From contig NZ_JAPEPJ010000001.1 in the NCBI RefSeq assembly GCF_026340255.1, positions 1,543,001 to 1,607,000 on the forward strand: a DNA stretch of 64,000 nucleotides, given 5' to 3'. Shown one piece after another: positions 53,582-63,469 of this stretch. How positions within the stretch are numbered: position 1 is the stretch's first letter; each line of letters starts with the position of its first letter. The position numbers and the translations under genes were made by a program. This DNA is from Streptomyces sp. NBC_01408 (GTDB taxonomy: Bacteria; Actinomycetota; Actinomycetes; Streptomycetales; Streptomycetaceae). The notes beneath the pieces are model-generated. The model was not told where the DNA came from. It did no database searches and saw only the letters and a program-made list of their open reading frames with translations.

Positions 53582-54118
53582 CTAGAGGTAGGGGCCCGAG
53601 CGGATCGCGCCGTGGCCGCCGTCCTCGTCGTCGTGGGGGGCGCCGGGCGGGAGGGCGCGGCGCATCTGTTCCAGCTGGGCCCGCGCCGCCATCTGCTGCG
53701 CGAACAGGGCCGTTTGGATGCCGTGGAAGAGGCCTTCCAGCCAGCCCACCAACTGCGCCTGGGCGATGCGCAGTTCCGCCTCGGAGGGAATGGCCTCCTC
53801 GGTGAAGGGGAGGGACAGGCGCTCCAGTTCCTCCACCAGCTCCGGGGCCAGACCGTCCTCCAGCTCCTTCACCGACGCGGCGTGGATGTCCTTGAGCCGG
53901 ACCCGGCTCGCCTCGTCGAGAGGCGCGGCACGTACCTCTTCCAGGAGTTGCTTGATCATGCTGCCGATCCGCATGACCTTGGCAGGCTGTTCGACCATCT
54001 CCGTCACCGGGACCTCGCGCGACTCGTCATCGGCGCCGCCGACCGCCGTCCCGTCCTGTCCCACGATCAGGACGTTCGGGGGGCTGTCCTGCGACCGTTC
54101 ACTCCTCGGCATCTCCAT
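53582..54118 (-). CDS. bpa: Bacterial proteasome activator Bpa (PafE)
   Basis: A 178-residue ATP-independent activator of the 20S proteasome, which forms a dodecameric ring. The family core 'LVGWLEGLFHGIQTALFAQQ' and the amphipathic helices before it are clear. The C-terminus ends Gly-Pro-Tyr-Leu, close to the GQYL tail by which the mycobacterial protein docks on the proteasome. ATG 54118 (MEMPRSERS) was chosen by the usual family start; GTG 54136 would add six residues. It is monocistronic. Confidence 0.9.
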   Translation of the reverse strand: MEMPRSERSQDSPPNVLIVGQDGTAVGGADDESREVPVTEMVEQPAKVMRIGSMIKQLLEEVRAAPLDEASRVRLKDIHAASVKELEDGLAPELVEELERLSLPFTEEAIPSEAELRIAQAQLVGWLEGLFHGIQTALFAQQMAARAQLEQMRRALPPGAPHDDEDGGHGAIRSGPYL

Positions 54119-54155
54119 GCCGTCATTGTCTCGCACACCTTCGTACTCACACGGT

Positions 54156-54195
54156 GTGCCCCCGTACAGGCGTGATCCACCCTGTACGGGGGCAC
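54156..54195 (-). terminator. Hairpin between the ABC permease and bpa genes
   Basis: A perfect 15-bp stem (54156-54170 with 54181-54195) with a 10-nt loop, just after the permease stop on the minus strand. Confidence 0.75.
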
Positions 54196-54214
54196 CAGCA
54201 TGGGCCGTCCCGGA

Positions 54215-57045
54215 CTAGCCGGCCGCCCGCCGCGCCAGCGCTCCGCTGGACCGGGTGACCAGGGCGGCCAGCAGCGCCGCACCCAGCGGGACGACGATCA
54301 GCAGACCGCCGAGGGTCTCCCACGGAACCGCGATCGGCACGTAGACCTCGGGGCCCGCGGCCTCGTACCCCATCGCCACGGCCCGGTCGAGGAACCGTTC
54401 CGTCTCGCGGGCCGTGGCGAGCCGGAGTCCGACCGCCGGCAGGATGCCCGCCGCCGAGCCCAGGATGACGCCCATCAGGGCGATCACCCCGCACTGGAAG
54501 CCGCTCAGCGTGCGCCGCACCCGCGGGGGAGCGCCGACCGCGGCGAGCGTCTTCAGGTCGGCCTCGGCGTCGGCCTGGGCGAGGCCGGTGGCGATGCCGG
54601 CCGCGCCGATGGTGACCAGGCCCGCGAAGAGGGTCAGGGCGAGCAACTCGATGCTGTTGTCGCCCTGGTAGCCCTGCTCGATCATGATTTTGGCGTCCAC
54701 GCCCATCTGGTCGAGCGCCCCGTCCAGCCGCTGGCGCTGCTCGCTGTCCGGAGCGCCGTCGAGGGCGAAGAACGAACCGAACGCGGCCGTCGTCAGCCCG
54801 GCGGACCGGGCGGCCGTGGGCGGCAGGATCAGCTCAACGCCCCAGCCCTCGACGCTGTCGGGCGCCTGATAGACCGGCAGGACCTTGTCCTCGCCCGGAA
54901 CCTCCTCACCCTTGCTGCGGATGTCGGCCGCGTCGGGGTCGGTGATGAGCCGGATGGTGACCTTGTCGTCCTTGACGTTCTGCTTGCTGAAGGAGACCGC
55001 CTTGCCCGACTTCAGCGCGGAGACGGCGCCGGGGTCGGTCACGGCCAGCGCGGTCAGCAGTTTCTCGTCGGAGACCAGCACCGTGTTCTCCATGTAGTGC
55101 TCGGTCTGCGCGCAGCGCCAGTCCTTGCGCAGCTCCTTGGCCCGCTCGGGCGTGAAGTCGTCGTACCCGCCCGGGGAGTCGTACAGCGGGCAGCGCTGCT
55201 CCTTGGGCTGGATGATCTCGGCCCGTCCGCAGCCCGTGTCGCTGGAGTACGTGTCGCAGCCCGGCCGGCCGACCACGATCCGGTCCACGTCGGCCCGTAC
55301 GGACAGGGAGAACTCCTTGGACAGGGCCTCGCGTACGGCGGGGACCTCCTTGTGGGCGCTGTTGTCGGATACGGCCACCATCCCGTGCAGGCCGGGCAGG
55401 TCTGCGGTGTACTCGTGGCGGGCCTGGATCTCACTGCTGTGCTGGTACGTCGCCACCGCGACGGTGCCGGCCACGGCGGCCAGCACGGCGGCCACGGCGG
55501 GTGCCGTACGCCCCCGGTTGCGCACGGCGTCGCGCAGGGCGAGCCGCGGCGACAGCGGCATCCAGCGTCCGATCCGCCCGAACAGGCCGACCAGGACCGG
55601 GGTGAGGGCGACGACGCCCAGCTCGGCGATGGCGCTGCCACCCGCGACGGCCAGCGTGCCCATGTCGGAGACGGTGCCGTACAGGGCGATGGCGGCGCCG
55701 CCCGCGACGGCGATCAGGCCGATGACGGGCAGGACCCGGTTGGCGCGCCGGACGCCGCGGCGGCCGGTGAGGGAGGCCAGGACGGTCTGCCGCGAGGCGG
55801 TGACGGCCGGGACGATCGCGGCCAGCAGGCCGGTGACCACGGCGAGCAGGCCGATGGCCAGCAGTTCCAGCGGCCGGACGTCGAACCCGCCCCAGCGCAG
55901 GCCCAGGTACCCCTCCAGCAGCGGCCGCAGGGCCATGGTGAGGGCGATGCCGATGACGGTGCCGACGACGGCGGCCGCGGCGCCGATGACCAGGCCGCCG
56001 GAGAGCACGATGGCCCGGATGTGCCGCCGGTCGCCGCCGTTGGCGCCGACCAGCCCGAGCTGGCGGCGCGAGCGCCGGGCGCCGACCGCGAAGGCGGGCC
56101 CCGCGAGCAGGCAGATCTCCAGCATGGCGAGGCCGACGACGGTGGCCAGGATCGCCATCTCCAGGGTGCGGGTCTCGCCCGTGGAGGGCCGCTGCGGCTC
56201 CTGTGCGTACAGCGGCACCTCGGAGTCGGCGGGCTTGTCGAGGATGACCGCGCGGGAGATGACCATGGCGCCCTTGGCGTTGGCCTCCTTGACCATGTTC
56301 CACGTGAAACCGTCGCCGCCGACCGTCACGAGGTACGTGTGCTCGGCCCGCACCCCGGGCACGTCGATGGCCCGCAGGGCCTTGTCGACCGGAGTGAGCA
56401 GCGTCCCGGGCGGGGCGATGACCTGTACCTCTCCCAGCGCGTTCGGCAGTTCGTAGGCGCCGACGATCCGGTAGGAGGCGTCCATCCCGCGTACCGAGAC
56501 GCGGGAGCCGACGAAGTAGCCGGACTGCTCCAGGAAGGCATTGGTGGCGATGATCTCGCCCGCCGCATCCGGCAGCCGGCCCCGGTCGAGCGTGAACCGG
56601 CCCTTCACCAGCGGGCTGCGCACGTCGACTTCCCGCAGGGCGGTCTCCAGGAGACCGTGCGTGGTGCGGAGTTTGGCGCTGCCGATGCTGTCCTTGACGA
56701 CCTGGGCGCCGGCCGGGAGCATCTGCGGGACGTCCACCCGCATCTTCTCGGCGGGCGGCTCGTACTTCTCGTAGCCGCCGACCGGCGCGAAGTTGTCGCC
56801 GTTGGGGGTCTGGTAGATCGGCCCCCCCAGCGAGGAGACGCTGACTTCCGCGTCGGCGGTGCCGAGGCGGCGTTCGAGGTCCTCGGCGGTGGAGAGCTGG
56901 GCGCTGCGCATGGTGAGGTCGGCGGCGCTCACGCCGACGATGGGCAGGGCGATCATCGCGAGGACGAGGATGCTGCGGCCCTTGGCGCGCCAGGCGTCGC
57001 GGCGGGCTATGCGGATCGCCGCGATCCAGGAGTGGTACCAGGAGA

Positions 57046-57049
<4 letters not shown>
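54215..57049 (-). CDS. FtsX-like ABC transporter permease
   Basis: A 944-residue permease of the MacB/FtsX type with ten transmembrane helices: TM1 near 25-43, a large extracellular domain (about 45-295), four helices (about 300-470), further helices and a second extracellular domain (about 560-800, with six Cys as possible disulfides), and a C-terminal set of three helices. It overlaps the ATPase stop by four bases (GTGA). Such systems export lipids, peptides or antibiotics or act in resistance; the substrate is unknown. A parS-like GTTCCACGTGAAAC occurs in the coding region (56297). Confidence 0.88.
56297..56310. other. Degenerate parS-like site
   Basis: GTTCCACGTGAAAC differs from the parS consensus at one base and lies inside the ABC permease gene. 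Confidence 0.5.
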
Positions 57050-57792
<743 letters not shown>

Positions 57793-57817
57793 GAAGGGTC
57801 CCCCCTGGGAAGGTGGT

Positions 57818-58486
57818 TCAGCCCCGCCGCGTGCGGGCGGTACGGGGCGGGGTGGTGGTCGTAGGGGCCGGGACGGGGTCGTCGGCTTCGGCTTCGGTTC
57901 CGGCGGCCTGGGGCGGTCCGGGTGCGGCTCTCCGGTCGGCCGGCAGGGAGAGCCGGACGAGCCGGGCTTCGCAGTGGTCGAGCCAGCGGGCCTCGGCCTC
58001 GGTCTGGAAGATCAGCTGCTCCAGGACCAGCAGCCAGGCCACGTCGTCGCGTTCGCGGCTCTGTCCGCTCTCGATCGCGGTGAGGGCCTGGGCCTTGAGC
58101 CGGGTGTAGTCCTGCATCGCCTTGATCGTGGCGTGCCGCTGGGACTGGATGACGGCGCGGATGTCCACGCCGGGGGCGCCCACGGCCATGGCGAGCTTGA
58201 TGGACAGCTCGTCACGGGGCGGGTTGGCGCGGTCGACCGGGCGCTCGTACCACTGGTGCAGTTCGGCGCGGCCGTGGTCGGTGATGGCGTAGAGGGTGTG
58301 CCCGGCGGTGTCCTCGCCGCCCGGGGCGACGAGCCCGTCGCGCTCCAGGCGGGCGAGGGTGGTGTACACCTGCCCGACGTTGAGCGGCCAGGTGGAGCCG
58401 GTGCGGGATTCGAACTCGGTGCGCAGCTGGGAGCCGTACCGAGGACCCCGTTCCAGCAGGGCGAGAAGGCCGTGGCGGATCGACAT
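57818..58486 (-). CDS. PadR-family transcriptional regulator
   Basis: A 222-residue repressor with a PadR winged helix (about 3-85, 'SIRHGLLALLERGPRYGSQL' and 'WPLNVGQVYTTLARLERDGL'), a helical C-terminal dimerisation domain (to about 185) and a disordered Pro/Thr tail. It lies upstream of the ABC genes and the operator dyad covers its own start codon. The transcript is probably leaderless, since there is no ribosome site. Ligand unknown. Confidence 0.9.
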   Translation of the reverse strand: MSIRHGLLALLERGPRYGSQLRTEFESRTGSTWPLNVGQVYTTLARLERDGLVAPGGEDTAGHTLYAITDHGRAELHQWYERPVDRANPPRDELSIKLAMAVGAPGVDIRAVIQSQRHATIKAMQDYTRLKAQALTAIESGQSRERDDVAWLLVLEQLIFQTEAEARWLDHCEARLVRLSLPADRRAAPGPPQAAGTEAEADDPVPAPTTTTPPRTARTRRG

Positions 58487-58508
58487 ACTCAGTATGTATA
58501 CCGAGTAT
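58485..58508. promoter_or_regulatory. PadR operator overlapping the start codon
   Basis: Two 11-bp arms ATACTCAGTAT (58485-58495) and ATACCGAGTAT (58498-58508) form a near-perfect dyad covering the padR start and its -10 region. Confidence 0.78.
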
Positions 58509-58578
58509 GCCCCTGGTGGCAACCGCCTCCGGTCGTACATCCCGAGGGGGAGGAGCCTGTCCCCGTCCGCCTGGAGTC

Positions 58579-58621
58579 GGTCCCGGGGTGGTCCCGGGGT
58601 GGTCCCGGGGCGGTCCCGGGG
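58579..58621. repeat. 11-bp tandem repeat
   Basis: GGTCCCGGGGT is repeated about four times without gaps, between padR and the secreted protein gene. Confidence 0.7.
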
Positions 58622-58659
58622 CAGCCCGAGGGTGGCCCCGAGGCGGTCCGCGGGCGGGG

Positions 58660-59118
58660 TCAGATGCCCTTGCGCAGCCGCATGCCGAGGTAGCCGAGCC
58701 CGATTCCCATCAGGGCGAATCCGGTGCCGAGGGGCAGTATGTGCGCGGCCAGGTCGGCGGCCCGCTCGTTCGGCTCGGTCCCGAGCGCGGTCACCGCGCG
58801 GGGCGTGGCCGTCGCCGTGGCGACGGCCGTGGGTACGGGGCTCGGCGGGCGGGGCGGTGCGACGGGCTCGGTGCGCGGGCGCGGGCGCAGCGGGCGGGCG
58901 GCCGCCACCGCCTCCGGGTTCGGGGGTTCGGCGGCCGGGCGCCCCGGCCGCTCGCGCCCCGCTCCGGCGGCGCTGCCGGCCAGGTCCGGGTGCCCGTCGT
59001 CGTCTTCCCGTACGGCGGCTGAGGGCGCGGCCGAGACGGCGGACGCGGCGGGCGTGAGCGCCGCGGCGGCCAGTACGGCACAGGCCAGCCAGCGCGACGG
59101 GCGGAAGCCTTGGATCAC
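58660..59118 (-). CDS. Small secreted or cell-envelope protein
   Basis: I do not recognise a family. A 152-residue protein with a signal peptide (basic start, Ala-rich core, likely cut near ASAVSAA about residue 32), a Pro/Arg/Ala-rich disordered middle part and a C-terminal transmembrane helix (about 125-145) ending in basic residues MRLRKGI. It may be a wall-associated protein. GTG 59118 has GAAGGG upstream. A terminator hairpin separates it from the kinase gene on the same strand. Confidence 0.65.
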   Translation of the reverse strand: MIQGFRPSRWLACAVLAAAALTPAASAVSAAPSAAVREDDDGHPDLAGSAAGAGRERPGRPAAEPPNPEAVAAARPLRPRPRTEPVAPPRPPSPVPTAVATATATPRAVTALGTEPNERAADLAAHILPLGTGFALMGIGLGYLGMRLRKGI

Positions 59119-59200
59119 GGGGAGCCCTTCCCGTTCCGAGCGGCCGGGTACGCGCTGGAGACAGCGGTACGAGCTCAGATTTACATAAGGGCGCAAATGC

Positions 59201-59237
59201 GGCATCCCGGGCACTCCATGAGAGTGCCCGGGATGCC
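59201..59237 (-). terminator. Terminator of the Ser/Thr kinase gene
   Basis: A perfect 16-bp stem (59201-59216 with 59222-59237) with loop CATGA. Confidence 0.8.
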
Positions 59238-59316
59238 GGTCTGGCTCAGTCGGCGGCTCGGCCGGCCGCGCGGTCGACGGCTCCCGCCGCGCCGCGCCGC
59301 CCTGGCCCGGGCCGTC

Positions 59317-60987
59317 CTAGCCCGGGTTGCCCGTCGACACGGTCAGCGTGTACTCCGTGCCCTCTTTGTCGATCTTGGCGCCGGGCGCCGGCGACTGCTC
59401 CAGCACCGTGTCCTGGCCGTACACGGCCTCGTCCTTCTCCAGGATCTTGTACTTGCCGGCGGAGGCCTGGATGCAGGCCTTCACGGAGAGCAGGTTCTTG
59501 TACCGGAAGTCCGGCGCCTGGTACTTCGTCGCGTCGTTGAAGTCCTTCGTCGGGTCCTTGCACTTCGCGGGGTCGATCGTGCGCGTGGTGTCCGGGCCCT
59601 TGTGGCTGGGCTGGGCCGAGCCGGGCGCCGACGCCGACGCGCCGGGGCCCGCCGTCTCGTCCTTCTTGTCCTTGTCGTTGCCGTTCATCGAGATCGCGGC
59701 GATCAGACCGCCGATGGCCAGCAGCGCCACCGCGATCGCGCCCACGACCACCGGCGTGTTCTTCCGCGAGCCCGTGCCCCCGCCCCCGCCCGCGATGGTG
59801 GGGGACGCGCCGTGCGCGGCCGGGGAGATCGTGTACGGCGGCGGGGTCTGCGGCGCGTACTGCTGCTGCGGCAGGGGGGTGTGCTGCTGCGGCGGGTAGG
59901 CGTAGCCGCCCTGGGCGTGGTGCTGCGGCGGGGGCGTCGGCGCGTACGGGGACGGCGCCGGGGTCTGCGGGGCCTGGTAGGGCTGCTGCACGGAATGCGG
60001 CGGCGGCGCCTGGAAGCCCGAGTCCACGGGCGGGAACACGGCCGAGCCCACGCCCGCCCCGCTGCTCACCGGCCCGATGCCCTGGACGATGACCGGAGCC
60101 CCGGTCTGCCCGGCCGAAAGCACCCGCGCGACCTCGTCCCGCATGGCCGCGGCCGTCGGGAAGCGCTCGTTCGGGTTCTTCCGCAGGGCCCGCGCCACCA
60201 GCGCGTCCATCGCGGGGGTCACCGACCGGTTGATGGAGGACGGCGCGACCGGCTCCTCCTGCACGTGCGCGTAGGCGATGGCCAGCGGGGAGTCGGCGTC
60301 GAACGGGATCCGGCCGGTCAGCAGCTGGAAGAGCATGATGCCGACCGAGTACAGGTCGGAACGGGCGTCGACGCCGCGCCCCAGCGCCTGCTCGGGCGAC
60401 AGGTACTGCGGGGTGCCGACGACCATGCCGGTCTGGGTCATCGAGGTGACCCCGGACTGCATGGCGCGGGCGATGCCGAAGTCCATCACCTTGACCACGC
60501 CGCGCTTGGTCATCATGACGTTGCCGGGCTTGATGTCGCGGTGGACGAGCCCCATCTCGTGGCTGGTGTCCAGCGCGGCCAGCACGTCGGCCGTCACCTT
60601 CAGGGCCTTCTCCGCGGGCATCGCCCCGTACTGCCGGATGTCCGCCTGGAGCGCGGAGCCGAGCGGCTGCCCCTCCACGTACTCCATCACGATGTACGGC
60701 ATGACCGAGCCGTCGAACTCGTCCTCACCCGTATCGAAGACCGAGACGATGTTGGTGTGCGACAGTTTGGCTACAGCCTGCGCCTCGCGGCGGAACCGCT
60801 CGCGGAAGGACTGTTCGCGGCCCAGTTCGGTGTGCAGGGTTTTGATCGCTACCTGACGGTCCAGCGCGGTGTCGTACGCGAGGTACACGGCGGCCATGCC
60901 GCCCTCACCGAGCAAATCCCGTAGCTGGTAACGGCCACGGGCCAGGGAACCGCCTGCGTACCGGCCCTGAGTGCCGTCCTGGCTCAT
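59317..60987 (-). CDS. Ser/Thr protein kinase with one PASTA-like domain
   Basis: A 556-residue kinase: Lys49 (VAIKTL), HRDIKPGN, DFG and activation segment with Thr-rich 'SMTQTGMVVGTPQYLSPEQ'. A long Pro/Gln/Tyr-rich linker precedes a transmembrane helix (about 415-435), then an external part with one PASTA-like domain (about 485-553, 'VLEQSPAPGAKIDKEGTEYT') and two Cys. It resembles the PknB group but with a single sensor repeat. Divergent from the next kinase gene, 206 bp apart. Confidence 0.93.
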   Translation of the reverse strand: MSQDGTQGRYAGGSLARGRYQLRDLLGEGGMAAVYLAYDTALDRQVAIKTLHTELGREQSFRERFRREAQAVAKLSHTNIVSVFDTGEDEFDGSVMPYIVMEYVEGQPLGSALQADIRQYGAMPAEKALKVTADVLAALDTSHEMGLVHRDIKPGNVMMTKRGVVKVMDFGIARAMQSGVTSMTQTGMVVGTPQYLSPEQALGRGVDARSDLYSVGIMLFQLLTGRIPFDADSPLAIAYAHVQEEPVAPSSINRSVTPAMDALVARALRKNPNERFPTAAAMRDEVARVLSAGQTGAPVIVQGIGPVSSGAGVGSAVFPPVDSGFQAPPPHSVQQPYQAPQTPAPSPYAPTPPPQHHAQGGYAYPPQQHTPLPQQQYAPQTPPPYTISPAAHGASPTIAGGGGGTGSRKNTPVVVGAIAVALLAIGGLIAAISMNGNDKDKKDETAGPGASASAPGSAQPSHKGPDTTRTIDPAKCKDPTKDFNDATKYQAPDFRYKNLLSVKACIQASAGKYKILEKDEAVYGQDTVLEQSPAPGAKIDKEGTEYTLTVSTGNPG

Positions 60988-61193
60988 GACTCTTGCTTCC
61001 CCTCGCCATGCTTATGTCGGGCCCAGTCTGCCGGAGGGCAAGCACACGTCAAGCCAGGTGCCCTTTCCGTGACCACGGGTCCACCGGGCGTCAGCTCCGA
61101 ACGGCGAGCGGTTCCGAGGCTGTAGCGTTCACCGGAACACCACGAAGAGCACTACCGCTGAGCGGCGGCCGAGAGAGACGACGGCGAGGACTG

Positions 61194-62801
61194 ATGGCAC
61201 CCGAACCCGAGGCAGGCGGCGCCGGGATGGCCGAGGACCCTTCGCACTGGGGCGCCGGCGGCCTGGTGGGCGACGGCCGTTACCGGCTGACCCACCGACT
61301 GGGCCGTGGCGGCATGGCCGAGGTGTTCGCCGCCGAGGACGTACGCCTGGGCCGCACCGTCGCCGTGAAGCTGCTGCGCGCCGACCTCGCCGAGGACCCA
61401 ATCTCCAAGGCGCGCTTCACCCGCGAGGCACAGTCCGTCGCCGGGCTGAACCACCACGCCGTCGTCGCCGTGTACGACTCGGGCGAGGACCGGGTCGGCC
61501 CCAACACCGTGCCGTACATCGTGATGGAGCTGGTCGAGGGCCGCACCATCCGCGAACTGCTGGTGAGCGCCGAGGCCCCGGGCCCCGAGCAGGCGCTGAT
61601 CATCGTCTCCGGCGTGCTGGAGGCCCTCGCGTACTCGCACCAGCACGGCATCGTGCACCGCGACATCAAGCCAGCGAACGTCATCATCACCGAGACCGGC
61701 GCCGTCAAGGTGATGGACTTCGGCATCGCCCGCGCCCTGCACGGCGTGCAGTCGACGATGACTCAGACCGGCATGGTCATGGGAACCCCGCAGTACCTGT
61801 CGCCCGAACAGGCCCTCGGCAAGGCCGTGGACCACCGTTCCGACCTGTACGCGACCGGCTGCCTGCTGTACGAACTGCTCGCGCTGCGGCCCCCGTTCAC
61901 CGGCGAGACCCCGCTGTCGGTGGTCTACCAGCACGTCCAGGACGTGCCCGTGCCGCCCTCGCAGCTGCCCGAGGGCCACCACATCCCGCAGGAGCTCGAC
62001 GGTCTGGTCATGCGCTCCCTCGCCAAGGACCCGGACGACCGGTTCCAGAGCGCGGAGGAGATGCGCGGGCTGGTCCAGTACGCGCTCCAGATGCTGCACG
62101 ACCAGGGTCCGAACACGGGCACCTGGAACACCGGCCCGGTCACCATGTCCCTGCCGCACGGGCGCGGCCCCGCCACGACCTCGGCCATGCCCGCGGGCGG
62201 GAACGGCGGACAGCAGCAGTACCCCTCGCACGCCACGACCTCGCAGTTCCAGCAGCCGATGGTGCCGCCGCTGAACCCGGACGACGGCTCGGCCTTCCCC
62301 GGCGGCGGCGGTCACGGCGGCCAGGGCGGCGGCAACGGCGGCAGGTACGACGGCTACGACAACGGCGGCGGGAGCAGCCGCTGGAAGATGTGGCTGTTCG
62401 CGGTGCTGGCGGTCATCGCGGTCGCCGCGGGCGCGGCCTACGCCATCAGCCAGGTGGGCGGCGGCAAGCAGAAGGACCCCACCGACACCCCCTCGACCAG
62501 CCAGAGCGCGCCCACCGGCCAGCCGAGCACCCCCGGGGCCCCGGAGACCACGCCGGCGAGCCGCACCCCGGACAACACGCAGACGTGGAGCGAGCCCCCC
62601 GCCACGTCGACCCGCACCCGGCAGCCGACCTTCACCCCGTCGACCTCGCCGTCGACCTCGCCGTCCACGTCACCGTCGGCGTCGACGTCCTCCTCGCCGT
62701 CGACGAAGCCCTCGACGACGCCGCCGCAGACGACGCCGCCGGTGACCAAGCCGGTGACCAAGCCGCCCACGGACCCAGTCGGGCTCTCGGACGAGGAATG
62801 A
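61194..62801 (+). CDS. Ser/Thr protein kinase with Ser/Thr/Pro-rich extracellular tail
   Basis: A 535-residue kinase: Lys59 (VAVKLL), HRDIKPAN, DFG and 'TMTQTGMVMGTPQYLSPEQ'. Gly/Gln-rich linker, one transmembrane helix (about 398-418), then a ~115-residue external tail of Thr, Ser and Pro, including tandem TSPS units (codons about 62638-62675). There is no PASTA domain; the tail could be glycosylated or span the wall. GAGGA precedes ATG 61194. A terminator hairpin follows. It is divergent from the PASTA-like kinase gene, so the pair may share regulation. Confidence 0.93.
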   Translation: MAPEPEAGGAGMAEDPSHWGAGGLVGDGRYRLTHRLGRGGMAEVFAAEDVRLGRTVAVKLLRADLAEDPISKARFTREAQSVAGLNHHAVVAVYDSGEDRVGPNTVPYIVMELVEGRTIRELLVSAEAPGPEQALIIVSGVLEALAYSHQHGIVHRDIKPANVIITETGAVKVMDFGIARALHGVQSTMTQTGMVMGTPQYLSPEQALGKAVDHRSDLYATGCLLYELLALRPPFTGETPLSVVYQHVQDVPVPPSQLPEGHHIPQELDGLVMRSLAKDPDDRFQSAEEMRGLVQYALQMLHDQGPNTGTWNTGPVTMSLPHGRGPATTSAMPAGGNGGQQQYPSHATTSQFQQPMVPPLNPDDGSAFPGGGGHGGQGGGNGGRYDGYDNGGGSSRWKMWLFAVLAVIAVAAGAAYAISQVGGGKQKDPTDTPSTSQSAPTGQPSTPGAPETTPASRTPDNTQTWSEPPATSTRTRQPTFTPSTSPSTSPSTSPSASTSSSPSTKPSTTPPQTTPPVTKPVTKPPTDPVGLSDEE

Positions 62802-62811
62802 GACAGCAGGA

Positions 62812-62846
62812 CGGGCCCGGCGGAAAGCAATTCCGCCGGGCCCGTT
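62812..62846. terminator. Terminator after the kinase gene
   Basis: A 15-bp stem (62812-62826 with 62832-62846) with a 5-nt loop between the convergent kinase and PNPOx-family genes. Confidence 0.8.
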
Positions 62847-62883
62847 CCCGTACGCGCGCTGTTCTTATGTGAAAGAACTCCCG

Positions 62884-63309
62884 TCAGAGTGCGTGCTGGT
62901 ACTGCCGGTCCGCATTCCCGGCGAGCGAGTGCACCGTGACGAACTGGGGTTCGACGCGCATGTAGACGGGGTCGAAGACCGCACCGTCCACGAAATGCGG
63001 ACCAGGCCCGAAGAGTTCCAGTTCGGCCGTGGTCGGTTCGACGATGCGCGCGGTGCCGGTGAACTGGACCGACCACAGGTGCGGGTCCCGGGAATTGAAG
63101 TTGTCGGCCCCGTAGGCCACGACACTGCCGTTGCACGCCTGGTGGTAGCCGAATCCCGCGTGCATTCTCAGGACGACCATGCCGTCCACCACGATGTGGC
63201 GGGCGAGCGCGAGGAAGGGCAGCGCGCGCATGCTCGTGGCCACCCGGCCGTACGGCACCCGGCGCAGCAGTTCGATGGCGTGGAGTTCCTCTGGGGACAT
63301 GTCCCCCAC
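62884..63309 (-). CDS. PNPOx-family (flavin/F420-binding split barrel) protein
   Basis: A 141-residue protein of the pyridoxamine 5'-phosphate oxidase-like split-barrel family: N-terminal 'MSPEELHAIELLRRVPYGRV' with the typical G-R-V-A start, 'HIVVDGMVVLRMHAG' and 'WSVQFTGTARIVEP'. Cofactor could be FMN, F420 or heme; I cannot tell. GTG 63309 or ATG 63300 may be the start. A DosR-like box lies ~50 bp upstream and the DevR-like regulator gene is next on the same strand. Many PNPOx-like proteins belong to DosR regulons in mycobacteria. Confidence 0.85.
   Translation of the reverse strand: MGDMSPEELHAIELLRRVPYGRVATSMRALPFLALARHIVVDGMVVLRMHAGFGYHQACNGSVVAYGADNFNSRDPHLWSVQFTGTARIVEPTTAELELFGPGPHFVDGAVFDPVYMRVEPQFVTVHSLAGNADRQYQHAL
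63293..63306. promoter_or_regulatory. Palindrome at the PNPOx start codon
   Basis: GGGGACATGTCCCC is a perfect 14-bp palindrome containing the ATG at 63300; possible second operator or attenuation element. Confidence 0.4.
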
Positions 63310-63358
63310 TGTCGCCGCCGGGACCGCGCCGGGAAAGAGGAGCCCGCCCCGATGATCT

Positions 63359-63372
63359 GGGACGTTGGTCCC
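63359..63372 (-). promoter_or_regulatory. DevR/DosR-like box upstream of the PNPOx-family gene
   Basis: GGGACGTTGGTCCC has the GGGAC-N4-GTCCC layout; on the minus strand it reads TTCGGGACCAACGTCCC, matching the left 8 and right 5 core bases of the mycobacterial DosR consensus. Confidence 0.65.
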
Positions 63373-63414
63373 GAATGAAACGGCGTAGGAGTAAAACGGC
63401 GTAAGACCGGTCCT

Positions 63415-63444
63415 GGTCCGCCGGTCCGCCGGTCCGCCGGTCCG
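63415..63444. repeat. 8-bp tandem repeat
   Basis: GGTCCGCC occurs about 3.7 times in tandem between the response regulator and the DosR-like box. Just beyond it a 13-bp direct repeat AAACGGCGTA(G/A)GA occurs at 63378 and 63394. Confidence 0.6.
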
Positions 63445-63469
63445 GGCTGCGCGTGCCCGGACGCCGCTG

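Noticed and set aside
58579-58621. CRISPR array
   Set aside because: The tandem 11-bp units have no spacers and no cas genes are present; a simple slippage repeat.
63293-63306. Second DosR box at the PNPOx start
   Set aside because: The palindrome GGGGACATGTCCCC has a 2-bp rather than 4-bp centre between GGGAC and GTCCC, so it does not fit the DosR layout; kept only as a weak regulatory candidate.
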